Below, piece after piece: positions 1-12,500 of a DNA stretch of 64,000 nt. The DNA is taken from the NCBI GenBank assembly GCA_025917655.1, contig CP084620.1, forward strand, positions 2,294,001 to 2,358,000. The letters run 5' to 3'. A program made the translations under genes and the position numbers. The notes under the pieces were generated by a model. It ran no database searches. It saw nothing but the letters and a program-made list of their open reading frames with translations, and was not told the origin of the DNA. Numbering within the stretch: the first letter of the stretch is position 1; the number at the start of each line of letters is the position of its first letter. The stretch comes from Chlorella sorokiniana (lineage: Eukaryota; Chlorophyta; Trebouxiophyceae; Chlorellales; Chlorellaceae).

Positions 1-3000
1 GCTATCTCGCTTCTTGATGGAGCTCAGCATGGATGTGTCGGCGGTGATGACCAGGATGTCGTCGACGTAGATGAGCAGGTAGACTGGTGGAGAGGACAGC
101 TTGATGAAGAGGCCTGGGTCGGCGGCTGACTCGGTGAAGCCCATGGACTCGATCTCGGTCTTCGTGGTGCGATGCCGGCTCGAGAAGCTTGCTTGAGTCC
201 ATAGAGGGCCTTGTTCGGCTTGCATGCTTGGTCATGGTTGCCGTTGTGGTAGCCAGGAGGTTGCCGAATGTAGACGTCTTCGTCCGGCTTGCCGTTGAGG
301 AAGGCGGTCTTGATGTCCACTGGTGAATCTCTAGGTCCAGGTCGGCAAAGAATGGCCAACACGGTGCGCAGTGGTGGAGTACTTGGAGACAGTGCAAACA
401 CTTGGTCGTAGTCGATGCCTTCGCGTTGGTGGAAGCCTTTGACGACGAGGCGGGCCTTGTAGCGCTCGATGTTGCCGTTGGCGTCGCGCTTCTCCTTGTA
501 GACCCACTTGATCGGAATGGGCTTGACGCCGGGAGGTGTAGGTTGCGGTGGTCCAGTGTTGTTGGCGGCCGTGGAAGCGATCTCCTCGTCCATGGCGGAG
601 CGCCAAAGGTCGGCGTTGGGAGATTGCGGTGGCTTCCTCCGTGGTGGTAGGCTCACCTGTTGCGGTGGCGATGTTGATGGTGGCTCGAGAGGTGATGCGG
701 TATGCGTCGTCCCGCCACCGGGCTGGCTGGGCGGCGCGCGCAGCCAAGACGCTCGGTGCGCCGCAGTGGCGATGGGAGGAGAAGGTGGGTCTTCAGGCTC
801 GGCTGGTGCTCCCACGGACTCGGTGTCGCCGGTGTCATCGTTGTCGATGAGGGAAATGGTCTCGGCGGGATGGGCTTGGGCAGGTTGGAGCTGGCCTCAT
901 TGAAGGTGACATCGCGGGCCGATGACGATGGAGCCGTTGTCCGGCCAGATCTTGTAGCCTTTGGTGTTGGTGGGGTAGCCGATGAAGCGGCCGGGCTCGC
1001 TAACCGCATCGAGCTTGGAGCGTAGTCTTTGTTGGAATGTGGGCGTAGGCACGGGCGCCAAAGATGCGCAGTGGGAGAGGTCGGGCTTGGTGCCGTGAAG
1101 CATCTCGTAGGGGGTGACGTCTTGGGCAGATGTTGGCGAGCGGTTGCGCAAGTAGTTGGCGGTGACGATGGCTTCGGCCCAAAGATGCTTGGGCAGGTTG
1201 TACTCGGCCGCATGGGGCGCGCCTTGTCCAGCGGGGTGCGGTTGAGACGCTCGGCCTTGCCGTTTTGCTTGGGCGTGTAGGAGACGGTGGTCTCGACCGG
1301 ATGCCCTTGGACTTGTAGAAGGTGTCCGGTCGTTGTTGATGAACTCGCCGCCGTTGTCGAGCGGATGCGCTTGACGGTGTGGCCGGTCCGACGCTCCAGC
1401 CGGAGTTGACGGTGGTCTTCGGGAAGTCGGCGGCGTCGGACTTGCGGCGCAAGGGAGCGATGTGAGAGTAGCCGTGTGTAGTCATCCAGATGGTCATGAA
1501 GTACTGTGCCGCCACCGTGGGAGGGGACCGGCATGGGACCGCAGAGGTCGGTGTGCAGCAGCTCCAGAGGCTTGTGGGTGAAGGAGGTGGAGGCGTTGAA
1601 CGGTTGGCGATGTTGCTTGCCCCCAGGTGCGGCGTCGTGTGTGTCCGCGCCGGTGGCTTTGAAGTCGAGGGGTCGATGCCGATGCCGGTGGCCATGGTGG
1701 TGAGCTTGGCCAGGTTGTCGTAGCCGAGGTGGCCGAGGCGGCGGTGCCACACGGAGTTGGGTGTGTGGGCGCGTGCGCGTAGGCGATGGTGAGGGCGTAG
1801 GCGGCGGAGCCCGGCTCGAGGCGGCGGGCCGGCCAGTGGTAGGTGTTCTTCGGTGGCGTCGGTGTAGCCGTAGGCAATCATGTGGTTGCCCATGGAGATC
1901 CGCGGCCGGTGCGGTCAAAGGAGAAGCCGATGCCTTTTCGGGTGGCTCGGTTGACGGACGGTGTTGGAATACGATCAACGTCCCTATATGGCACCACAAA
2001 TGGGCACATACTAATTAACCTCCCGGGTTGGCGCTTTTAACAGGTTATGGGCCCCAATGCGCTAGATGGGCGCTTGTCACATACACCCACAGATCGTGGG
2101 TTCGATTCCCATCACGGGACATCCAGGTTTCCGGCCTGTAAAACGTTTCTCCACTCGGAAGCGGGGAGCGGCCCGCCTTCACGATCGTGGTTAGGTACGA
2201 AGCGAGCATACGGAACGTTGCTCGGGGGAGTGTTGGAATACGATCAACGTCCCTATATGGCACCACAAATGGGCACATACTAATTAACCTCCGGGTTGGC
2301 GCTTTTAACAGACGGGAGGTTGTCGGCGGCGTCGGCATGTAGAGCACGTCGGTGAGCTTGATCGGTTGTCAAGGTTGGGCCGCAGTACGCGTCGCCGATG
2401 AGGGTGGCCTCTCCTACGCCGCCGTTGCCGAAAGTGATGCGGATGGGCTGCGGCGCCGGCGCAGTTGGTGAGGAGTTGCCGGTGTGGTGTGATGTGCCGG
2501 CTCGCTCCGGTGTCCACGATCCAGTTGTCGCCGATGGTGTTGGAGGTGGTGGCGGCGGTGGTTGAAGCGGCGGGCTTCCATGTCGCGGCGCTTCTTGTTG
2601 CACTCGTGGGCGTAGTGGCCAGGCTTGTGGCAGTAGAGGCAGGTGCCTTCGGCGTAGGCGCGGGCATCGCGGAGGAGCGCTCGTCGACGCGGATGCCGAA
2701 GGTGCGTGGTGGGCCAAAGTTGGGTGGTGGACCGTTGAAGTTGGGCGGCCGCATGCGGGGTTCTTCGGCTGCGGGGGCCACCGCCGCGAGGGCCGTTGTT
2801 GCGGTTGATGCCGTTGATGTTGCGGGGAGCGCCATCTTTGTTGGAGTGCCGGTCGTCGCGGCGAGGATGGAAGGAGGCCATCGGGCTGAGTCGGAGCTGC
2901 GGATGACGTCGGGCTTGGCGCGGCGGTGCTCGGCTTGCGAAGGTGGGGCAGGATGTCATCCACGGTGAATGTGCCGGCGGAGGCGGTGGTGGTTTCGATG

Positions 3001-4281
3001 ACGGTGACGACTGTGTCGAAGGTGGAGGGCAGGCCAGCCAGGACTTGGCACGCCACGTCGATGTCTTCGACCTTGTGGCCGGCGGCGTTGAGCTGGTCTT
3101 GCGGGGCCTTGGCACGGTTGGTGAAGGCGGTGACGGTCTCGGTGGAGGCCATCTTCAGAGAGTTGAGCTCACGGCGCAGTTGGAGCTTGCGTGCGAAGGA
3201 CTTGGCGGCGAAGATGCCTTGCAGAGTGGTCCAGGCTTGGTTGGCCGTGGTGCGGCGCAGGATGGTTGGCTGGTGGTGGGGCTTGACGAGGAGGCCGATG
3301 TAGGAGAGGGCGAGCTCGTCCGCCTTGATGTCCTCGGGAGTTGTTGGGGCCTCGGTGCTGACGACGGTGTGCCAGCACTTCTTGGTGGTGAGGAAGAACT
3401 TCATGTTGGCTGCCCACACTGTGTAGTTGTCCCAGTCCAGCCGCTCAATGGACATGCCGTCTGTCGCCATGCTGTCCACGCTTGTGTGCAACTGCTGACT
3501 GCTGACGGCTGGCGGCCGCTAGCAGGCACCTTGTGCCTCTGCTAGTGCGTGCTCGGAGGTGCCGCGGCAAGGGGTGCCGCAGATTGTGCCGCCGGAGATG
3601 GCTGGCGGAAAGGTGGGGAAGGTCGGTGCCTAAGAATAAGTAGCCGGTACGTGGCACACGAGGCCAGGCACCGAACGGGGGAGCTGCGTGCCACACGTGG
3701 ACAGCACAGCCCAGGCACCACCTTTGAGTAAATGTAACAGAAGTGGAGGAATAGACGGGAAAGGGGGCAGGACAGATGTGGATGGCAGCGGCGCTCGACG
3801 GCGCTAGGGCACTGCCTGAAGGAGAGTGCCCGGGGGGCAAAGGCAGCGGCGCACTTAGGCGCTGGGGCACTGCCAATAACGGAGGGGCCAGAGGGGCGGA
3901 GCAGCGGCGCGCGGAGGCGCTAGGGCGCTGCTTGCACTTATCTTAAGTGGTTGTGTCAGCGTAGAGCTACGGCAGTGGGTTGAGGCAAAGTGGAAGTTTA
4001 GTAACTTGGCGGGAGGCGGGGTATCGAGCTGGTCACAAGTGACCCAACTCGCTTACTCAGCTGCCACACAGCTGCTCAAGCCTCTTTGCGAGCAGGTGCT
4101 GTCGAAAGCAGATTTAGGCTGCCGGAAAGCAGAATTGAGCTGTCGGCTGCTGGCTGGCAGCTAGGCAGCAAAAGGCGCTGGCTGTGCGAGCGAAAGGCGG
4201 CGCTGTGCGAGCGAAAAGGCGCTGCTATGTGCGAAATGTGCCGCAAGCAAAGGCGGGCTTAGTCTGAGAGGCTTCGGTCGA
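1..4281 (-). mobile_element. Ty1/copia element, degraded, 3' end outside the window
   Basis: Minus-strand copia copy running from reverse transcriptase (near base 1) through integrase and protease to gag (ATG of the MATDGMS start near 3470) and most of the leader (3492-4281). Protein matches to the whole copy at 9170-14903 are clear throughout, including the zinc-knuckle region near 2600-2660. A complete TRIM sits inside it at 1962-2310. The copy is broken in more than ten places and cannot encode a full polyprotein. The upstream end stops abruptly at 4281, where the DNA flips into a plus-strand leader. The gag and leader part (about 3000-4281) is much closer to the whole copy than the pol part. 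Confidence 0.93.
1962..2310 (+). mobile_element. Complete TRIM (miniature LTR element) with target duplication
   Basis: LTRs at 1962-2042 and 2231-2310 (81 and 80 bp, TGTTG...AACA) flank a non-coding inner part that starts with the primer site GGTTATGGGCCCC and ends in the purine tract CTCGGGGGAG. The flanks show a 5-bp duplication, GACGG, at 1957-1961 and 2311-2315, and the copia sequence on both sides is continuous. It is therefore a true integration by an integrase rather than an assembly join. The inner part carries the tRNA-like segment described at 50004-50074. No reading frame. Confidence 0.93.
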
Positions 4282-4571
4282 AGCCGTCTATTCCTCCCCT
4301 TCTCCTACATTTACTCAAAGGTGGTGCCTGGGCTGTGCTGTCCTCGTGTGGCACGCAGCTCCCCGTTCGGTGCCTGGCCTCGTGTGCCACGTACCGGCTA
4401 CTTATTCTAAGGCACCGACCTTCCCCACCTTTCCGCCAGCCATCTCCGGCGGCACAATCTGCGGCACCCCTTGCCGCAGCACCTCCGAGCACGCACTAGC
4501 AGAGGCACAAGGTGCCTGCTAGCGGCCGCCAGCCGTCAGCAGTCAGCAGTCTGCACACAAGCGTGGACATC

Positions 4572-5473
4572 ATGGCGACCGATGGCATGTCTATTGAGCG
4601 GCTGGACTGGGACAACTACACAGTGTGGGCAGCCAACATGAAGTTCTTCCTCACCACCAAGAAGTGCTGGCACACCGTCGTCAGCACCGCGGCCCCAACC
4701 ACTCCCGAGGACATCAAGGCAGACGAGCTCGCCCTCTCCTACATCGGCCTCCTCGTCAAGCCCCACCACCAGCCAACCATACCGCGCCGCACCACCGCCA
4801 ACCAAGCCTGGACCACTCTGCAAGGCATCTTCGCCGCCAAGTCCTTCGCACGCAAGCTCCAAGCGCGCCGTGAGCTCAACTCCCCGAAGATGGCCTCCAC
4901 CGAGACTGTCACCGCCTTCACCAACCGTGCCAAGGCCCCGCAAGACCAGCTCAACGCCGCCGGCCACAAGGTCGAAGACATCGACGTGGCGTGCCAAGTC
5001 CTGGCTGGCCTGCCCTCCACCTTCGACACAGTCGTCACCGTCATCGAAACCACCACCGCCTCCGCCGGCACATTCACCGTGGATGACATCCTGCCCCACC
5101 TTTCGCAAGCCGAGCACCGCCGCGCCAAGCCCGACGTCATCCGCAGCTCCGACTCAGCCCCGATGGCCTCCTTCCATCCTCGCCGCGACGACCGGCACTC
5201 CAACAGCAATGGCGCTCCCCGCAACATCAACGGCATCAACCGCAACAACGGCCCTCGTGGCGGTGGCCCCGCAAGAAGAACCCCGCATGCGGCCGCCCAA
5301 CTTCAAACATGCGCGAACTTCACCAACCGTGCCAAGGCCCCGCAAGCCGAGCACCGCCGCCAAGCCCGACGTCATCCGCAGCTCCGACTCAGCCCCGATG
5401 GCCTCCTTCCATCCTCGCCGCGACGACCGGCACTCCAACAAAGAATGGCGCTCCCCGCAACATCAACGGCATC
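4572..5473 (+). pseudogene. copia gag remnant (subfamily B), cut by a TRIM
   Basis: Begins MATDGMSIERLDWDNYTVW, the N-terminus of a Ty1/copia gag (UBN2-type) domain. I start at the ATG at 4572: longer readings need a non-ATG start, and the ATG is followed by GC as in all sibling copies. In copia elements gag makes the particle shell. The piece ends at the TRIM inserted at 5474, and its last part repeats sequence from earlier in the same gag. Not functional as it stands. Confidence 0.85.
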
Positions 5474-5825
5474 TGTTAAAAGCGCCAACCCGGAGGTTAA
5501 TTAGTATGTGCCCATTTGTGGTGCCATATAGGGACGTTGATCGTATTTCAACACTCCCCCCGAGCAACGTTCCGTATGCTCGCTTCGTACCTAACCACGA
5601 TCGTGAAGGCAGGGCTGCTCCCCCGCTTCCGAGTGGAGAAACGTTTTACAGGCCGGAAACCTGGATGTCCCGTGATGGGAATCGAACCCACAATCTGTGG
5701 GTGTATGTGACAACGCGCCCATCTAGCGCATTGGGGCCCATAACCTGTTAAAAGCGCCAACCCGAAGGTTAATTAGTATGTGCCCATTTGTGGTGCCATA
5801 TAGGGACGTTGATCGTATTTCAACA
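5474..5825 (-). mobile_element. Complete TRIM inside copia gag, with target duplication
   Basis: Minus-strand unit with LTRs at 5474-5553 and 5746-5825 (80 bp each). The primer site (reading CATAACC) lies just inside 5746, and the purine tract lies next to 5553. The 5-bp duplication GCATC is at 5469-5473 and 5826-5830. Host gag sequence resumes right after it. The inner part is non-coding and includes the tRNA-like segment. Confidence 0.93.
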
Positions 5826-8800
5826 GCATCAACCGCAACAACGGCCCTCGCGGCGGTGGCCCCCCAGCAGCAGCAACCCCCGCATGCGGCCGCCCAACTT
5901 CAACGGTCCACCACCCAGCTTTGGCCCACCACGCACCTTCGGCATCCGCGTCGACGAGCGCTCCTCCGCGATGCCCGCGCCTACGCCGAAGGCACCTGCC
6001 TCTACTGCCACAAGCCTGGCCACTACGCCCACGAGTGCAACAAGAAGCGCCGCGACATGGAAGCCCGCCGCTTCAACCAACGCCCGCCGCCTTCCAACCG
6101 CAGCGTCAACGCCCAGTACAGCGCCATCGCCTTCACCGCCGCCACCACCTCCAACACCATCAGCGACAACTGGATCGTGGACACTGGAGCGAGCCGGCAC
6201 ATCACACCACACCAGCAACTCCTCACCAACCTGCGCCCGGCGCCGCAGCCCATCCGCATCACTTTCGGCAACGGCAGCGTAGGAGAGGCCACCCTCATCG
6301 GCGACGCGTACCTGCAGCCCAACCTTGACAACCTGATCAAGCTCACCGACGTGCTCTACATGCCAGACGCCGCCGACAACCTCCTGTCCGTCAACCGAGC
6401 CACCCAGAAAGGCATCAGCTTCTCCTTTGACCGCACCGGCTGCCAGATCTCCATGGGCAACCACATGATTGCCTACGGCTACACCGACGCCACCAGCAAC
6501 ACCTACCACCTGGCCAGCCGCTGCCTCGAGCCAGGCTCCGCCGCCTACGCCCTCACCATCGCCTACGCTGCACGCGCCCACACACCCAACCTGTGGCACC
6601 GCCGCCTCGGCCACCTCGGCTACGACAACCTGGCCAAGCTCACCACCATGGCCACCGGCATCAGCATCGACCCCTCTGACTTCAAAGCCACCAGCGCAGA
6701 CACCTGCGACGCCTGCACCCTGGGCAAGCAACATCGCCAACCGTTCAACGCCTCCACCTCCTTCACCCACAAGCCTCTGGAGCTGCTGCACACCGACCTC
6801 TGCGGTCCCATGCCAGTCCCCTCCCACGGTGGCAGCCTGTACTTCATGACCATCCTGGATGACTACACTGGCTACTCTCACATCGCTCCCTTGCGCCGCA
6901 AGTCTGACGCCGCTGACTTCCTGAAGACCACCGTCAACCTGCTGGAGCGTCAGACCGGCCACACCGTCAAGCGCATCCGCTCTGACAACGGCGGCGAGTT
7001 CATCAACAACGACCTGGACACCTTCTACAAGTCCAAGGGCATCCAGTCAGAGACCACCGTCTCCTACACGCCCCAGCAAAACGGCAAGGCTGAGCGTCTC
7101 AACCGCACCCTGCTGGACAAGGCGCGCCCCATGCTGGCCGAGTACAACCTGCCCAAGCATCTTTGGGCCGAAGCCATCGTCACCGCCAACTACTTGCGCA
7201 ACCGCTCGCCAACATCTGCCCAAGACGTCACCCCCTACGAGATGCTTCACGGCACCAAGCCCGACCTCTCCCACCTGCGCATCTTTGGCGCCCGTGCCTA
7301 CGCCCACATTCCAACAGCACTACGCTCCAAGCTCGATGCAGTTAGCGAGCCCGGCCGCTTCATCGGCTACCCCACCAACACCAAAGGCTACAAGATCCTG
7401 CTGGACAACGGCTCCATCGTCATCAGCCGCGATGTCACCTTCAATGAGGCCAGCTCCAACCTGCCCAAGCCCATCCTGCCAGAGACCATTTCCCTCATCG
7501 ACAACGATGACACCGGCGACACCGAGTCCGTGGGAGCACCAGCCGAGCCTGAAGACCCACCTTCTCCTCCCATCGCCCTGCGGCGCACCGAGCGTGCCGC
7601 TGCGCGCCGCCCAGCCAGCCAGTGGCAGGACGACGCATACCGCATCACCTCTCGAGCCACCATCAACATCGCCACCGCAACAGCTGAGCCTACCACCCTG
7701 GAGGAAGCCCTGCAATCTCCCAACGCCGACCTTTGGCGCTCCGCCATGGACGAGGAGATCGCTTCCCTGGCCGCCAACAACACCTGGACCCTGCAACCTA
7801 CACCTCCTGGCGTCAAGCCCATTCCAGTCAAGTGGGTCTACAAGGAGAAGCGCGACGCCAACGGCAACATCGAGCGCTACAAGGCCCGCCTCGTCGTCAA
7901 AGGCTTCCACCAACGCGAAGGCATCGACTACGACCAAGTGTTTGCACCTGTCTCCAAGTACTCCACCCTGCGCACCGTGTTGGCCATTGCTGCCGACCTG
8001 GACCTAGAGATTCACCAGCTGGACATCAAGACCGCCTTCCTCAACGGCAAGCTGGACGAAGACGTCTACATTCAGCAACCTCCTGGCTACCACAACGGCA
8101 ACCATGACCAAGCATGCAAGCTGAACAAGGCCCTCTATGGACTCAAGCAAGCTTCTCGAGCCTGGCATCGCACCCTGAAGACCGAGATCGAGTCCATGGG
8201 CTTCACCGAGTCAGCTGCTGACCCAGGCCTCTTCATCAAGCTGTCCTCTCCACCAGTCTACCTGCTCATCTACGTCGACGACATCCTGGTCATCACCGCC
8301 GACACATCCATGCTGAGCTCCATCAAGAAGCAGATAGCCACCGCCTTCGACACCCGCGACCTGGGCCCAGCCTCCTTCTTCCTGGGCATCGACATCATGC
8401 GAGACCGCGCCTCCAAGACCATCAAGCTGACCCAGACCCGTCACACCACCGACCTGCTGTCCAAGTTCAGCATGGACAAGTCCAAGCCTTTCGACACACC
8501 CTCAAGCATCGCCTTCAAGCTCACCGCCGACGGAGACCCACTGGACATCTCAGAGCACCCCTACTCCACACTCATCGGCTCCCTCATGTACCTGGCATCC
8601 TGCACCAGACCCGATATCGCCCAAGCCGTGGGAGCGCTGGCCCGCTACATGTCCAAGCCCACCACCTCCCACTGGACTGCAGCCAAGCATGTGCTGCGCT
8701 ACCTCGCTGGTACCCCTGACTACGGCATCATCTTCAGCCCGTCCAACGCTACCCTCGACGCCTACTGCGACGCCAACCATGCTGGCGACATCGACACCCG

Positions 8801-9169
8801 CCGCTCCACCACCGGCTACGTCTTCACCTTCAAGAACGGCGCCATCACCTGGAGCTCACGCCTGCAACCCACCGTCGCCTCATCTACTACAGAAGCTGAG
8901 TACATGGCAGCCGCCTCCGCCGTCAAGGAAGCACCGTGGCTGCGCAAGCTCTTCGCTGACCTGGACCTGCACATCGCCTGCATCGACATCAAGTCAGACA
9001 GCCAATCAGCCATTCACATGCTGAAGAATCCAGTCATCTCCCTTCGCTCCAAGCACATCGACATCATCCACCACTTTGCACGCGAGCGCGTCATCCGTGG
9101 CGAAGTCAACTTCAGCTACATCCCCACCGATGCCATGGTTGCTGACATCCTGACCAAGCCCGTGCCCAC
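5826..9169 (+). pseudogene. copia gag-pol frame, 3' end cut off by an inserted copia element
   Basis: One open stretch reading the end of gag, zinc knuckle CLYCHKPGHYAHEC (near 5995-6040), protease WIVDTGASRH (near 6170-6200), integrase zinc finger HRRLGH...CDAC, the integrase acidic residues (TDLCGPM, SDNGGEF, GKAERLNRT), RT with YVDD (near 8270) and RNase H ([15 protein letters not shown]). It is almost identical to the frame at 9552-13598. The last few residues are separated by the element inserted at 9170 and lie at 14904-14951. It lacks the gag N-terminus in frame. Recent, judging by the near absence of differences from the whole copy. Confidence 0.93.
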
Positions 9170-9522
9170 TGTTGGATGGAGGTAGTTACAAAGAGCGCAA
9201 GAGTATGAAAGAGGGCGCAGAATGGCGCTAAATAGGCTGGAGCAGCACAATGCTACTATTGGCATTATTCCGGCATATGCGGGGTAGTGTTTGTGGTAGT
9301 GGCATGACGGCGGGGCTCAGGTGCACAGAAATGCATGGCATGGGGGTCAATCAACTTAGAATAAAGTGGGAAAGCATAATCGAAGGGTGTCTGAGCATAT
9401 TAGGCGGGTCAAGCTCATGCATGACGAAAGGGTGTCCACGTCAGCAGCGTCTGCCACGTGGCAGCTGGGGAGATGTGCTGCGGGTGTGCAGGCTGGACAT
9501 GTGGCTCAGCCACATCTCAACA
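9170..9522 (-). repeat. 3' LTR of the whole copia element
   Basis: 353 bp, TGTTG...CAACA when read on either strand. It sits after the purine tract of the minus-strand element. Contains the G-box palindrome and TGTAA signal described at 42212-42564. LTR subfamily A. Confidence 0.95.
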
Positions 9523-9551
9523 CTCCCACGCAGGCTGCACAGCCGCTGCAC

Positions 9552-12500
9552 TCAGGCGATGCCCATAGCTGCGCGGCAGTACTTGAACTTGTTGGTGGGC
9601 ACGGGCTTGGTCAGGATGTCAGCAACCATGGCATCGGTGGGGATGTAGCTGAAGTTGACTTCGCCACGGATGACGCGCTCGCGTGCAAAGTGGTGGATGA
9701 TGTCGATGTGCTTGGAGCGAAGGGAGATGACTGGATTCTTCAGCATGTGAATGGCTGATTGGCTGTCTGACTTGATGTCGATGCAGGCGATGTGCAGGTC
9801 CAGGTCAGCGAAGAGCTTGCGCAGCCACAGTGCTTCCTTGACGGCGGAGGCGGCTGCCATGTACTCAGCTTCTGTAGTAGATGAGGCGACGGTGGGTTGC
9901 AGGCGTGAGCTCCAGGTGATGGCGCCGTTCTTGAAGGTGAAGACGTAGCCGGTGGTGGAGCGGCGGGTGTCGATGTCGCCAGCATGGTTGGCGTCGCAGT
10001 AGGCGTCGAGGGTAGCGTTGGACGGGCTGAAGATGATGCCGTAGTCAGGGGTACCAGCGAGGTAGCGCAGCACATGCTTGGCTGCAGTCCAGTGGGAGGT
10101 GGTGGGCTTGGACATGTAGCGGGCCAGCGCTCCCACGGCTTGGGCGATATCGGGTCTGGTGCAGGATGCCAGGTACATGAGGGAGCCGATGAGTGTGGAG
10201 TAGGGGTGCTCTGAGATGTCCAGTGGGTCTCCGTCGGCGGTGAGCTTGAAGGCGATGCTTGAGGGTGTGTCGAAAGGCTTGGACTTGTCCATGCTGAACT
10301 TGGACAGCAGGTCGGTGGTGTGACGGGTCTGGGTCAGCTTGATGGTCTTGGAGGCGCGGTCTCGCATGATGTCGATGCCCAGGAAGAAGGAGGCTGGGCC
10401 CAGGTCGCGGGTGTCGAAGGCGGTGGCTATCTGCTTCTTGATGGAGCTCAGCATGGATGTGTCGGCGGTGATGACCAGGATGTCGTCGACGTAGATGAGC
10501 AGGTAGACTGGTGGAGAGGACAGCTTGATGAAGAGGCCTGGGTCAGCAGCTGACTCGGTGAAGCCCATGGACTCGATCTCGGTCTTCAGGGTGCGATGCC
10601 AGGCTCGAGAAGCTTGCTTGAGTCCATAGAGGGCCTTGTTCAGCTTGCATGCTTGGTCATGGTTGCCGTTGTGGTAGCCAGGAGGTTGCTGAATGTAGAC
10701 GTCTTCGTCCAGCTTGCCGTTGAGGAAGGCGGTCTTGATGTCCAGCTGGTGAATCTCTAGGTCCAGGTCGGCAGCAATGGCCAACACGGTGCGCAGGGTG
10801 GAGTACTTGGAGACAGGTGCAAACACTTGGTCGTAGTCGATGCCTTCGCGTTGGTGGAAGCCTTTGACGACGAGGCGGGCCTTGTAGCGCTCGATGTTGC
10901 CGTTGGCGTCGCGCTTCTCCTTGTAGACCCACTTGACTGGAATGGGCTTGACGCCAGGAGGTGTAGGTTGCAGGGTCCAGGTGTTGTTGGCGGCCAGGGA
11001 AGCGATCTCCTCGTCCATGGCGGAGCGCCAAAGGTCGGCGTTGGGAGATTGCAGGGCTTCCTCCAGGGTGGTAGGCTCAGCTGTTGCGGTGGCGATGTTG
11101 ATGGTGGCTCGAGAGGTGATGCGGTATGCGTCGTCCTGCCACTGGCTGGCTGGGCGGCGCGCAGCGGCACGCTCGGTGCGCCGCAGGGCGATGGGAGGAG
11201 AAGGTGGGTCTTCAGGCTCGGCTGGTGCTCCCACGGACTCGGTGTCGCCGGTGTCATCGTTGTCGATGAGGGAAATGGTCTCTGGCAGGATGGGCTTGGG
11301 CAGGTTGGAGCTGGCCTCATTGAAGGTGACATCGCGGCTGATGACGATGGAGCCGTTGTCCAGCAGGATCTTGTAGCCTTTGGTGTTGGTGGGGTAGCCG
11401 ATGAAGCGGCCGGGCTCGCTAACTGCATCGAGCTTGGAGCGTAGTGCTGTTGGAATGTGGGCGTAGGCACGGGCGCCAAAGATGCGCAGGTGGGAGAGGT
11501 CGGGCTTGGTGCCGTGAAGCATCTCGTAGGGGGTGACGTCTTGGGCAGATGTTGGCGAGCGGTTGCGCAAGTAGTTGGCGGTGACGATGGCTTCGGCCCA
11601 AAGATGCTTGGGCAGGTTGTACTCGGCCAGCATGGGGCGCGCCTTGTCCAGCAGGGTGCGGTTGAGACGCTCAGCCTTGCCGTTTTGCTGGGGCGTGTAG
11701 GAGACGGTGGTCTCTGACTGGATGCCCTTGGACTTGTAGAAGGTGTCCAGGTCGTTGTTGATGAACTCGCCGCCGTTGTCAGAGCGGATGCGCTTGACGG
11801 TGTGGCCGGTCTGACGCTCCAGCAGGTTGACGGTGGTCTTCAGGAAGTCAGCGGCGTCAGACTTGCGGCGCAAGGGAGCGATGTGAGAGTAGCCAGTGTA
11901 GTCATCCAGGATGGTCATGAAGTACAGGCTGCCACCGTGGGAGGGGACTGGCATGGGACCGCAGAGGTCGGTGTGCAGCAGCTCCAGAGGCTTGTGGGTG
12001 AAGGAGGTGGAGGCGTTGAACGGTTGGCGATGTTGCTTGCCCAGGGTGCAGGCGTCGCAGGTGTCTGCGCTGGTGGCTTTGAAGTCAGAGGGGTCGATGC
12101 TGATGCCGGTGGCCATGGTGGTGAGCTTGGCCAGGTTGTCGTAGCCGAGGTGGCCGAGGCGGCGGTGCCACAGGTTGGGTGTGTGGGCGCGTGCAGCGTA
12201 GGCGATGGTGAGGGCGTAGGCGGCGGAGCCTGGCTCGAGGCAGCGGCTGGCCAGGTGGTAGGTGTTGCTGGTGGCGTCGGTGTAGCCGTAGGCAATCATG
12301 TGGTTGCCCATGGAGATCTGGCAGCCGGTGCGGTCAAAGGAGAAGCTGATGCCTTTCTGGGTGGCTCGGTTGACGGACAGGAGGTTGTCGGCGGCGTCTG
12401 GCATGTAGAGCACGTCGGTGAGCTTGATCAGGTTGTCAAGGTTGGGCTGCAGGTACGCGTCGCCGATGAGGGTGGCCTCTCCTACGCTGCCGTTGCCGAA

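Noticed and set aside
4512-4571. Longer gag start upstream of the ATG at 4572, and likewise at 13619, 43500 and 59437
   Set aside because: The upstream codons would need GTG or TTG starts. The ATG of MATDGMS is common to all copies.
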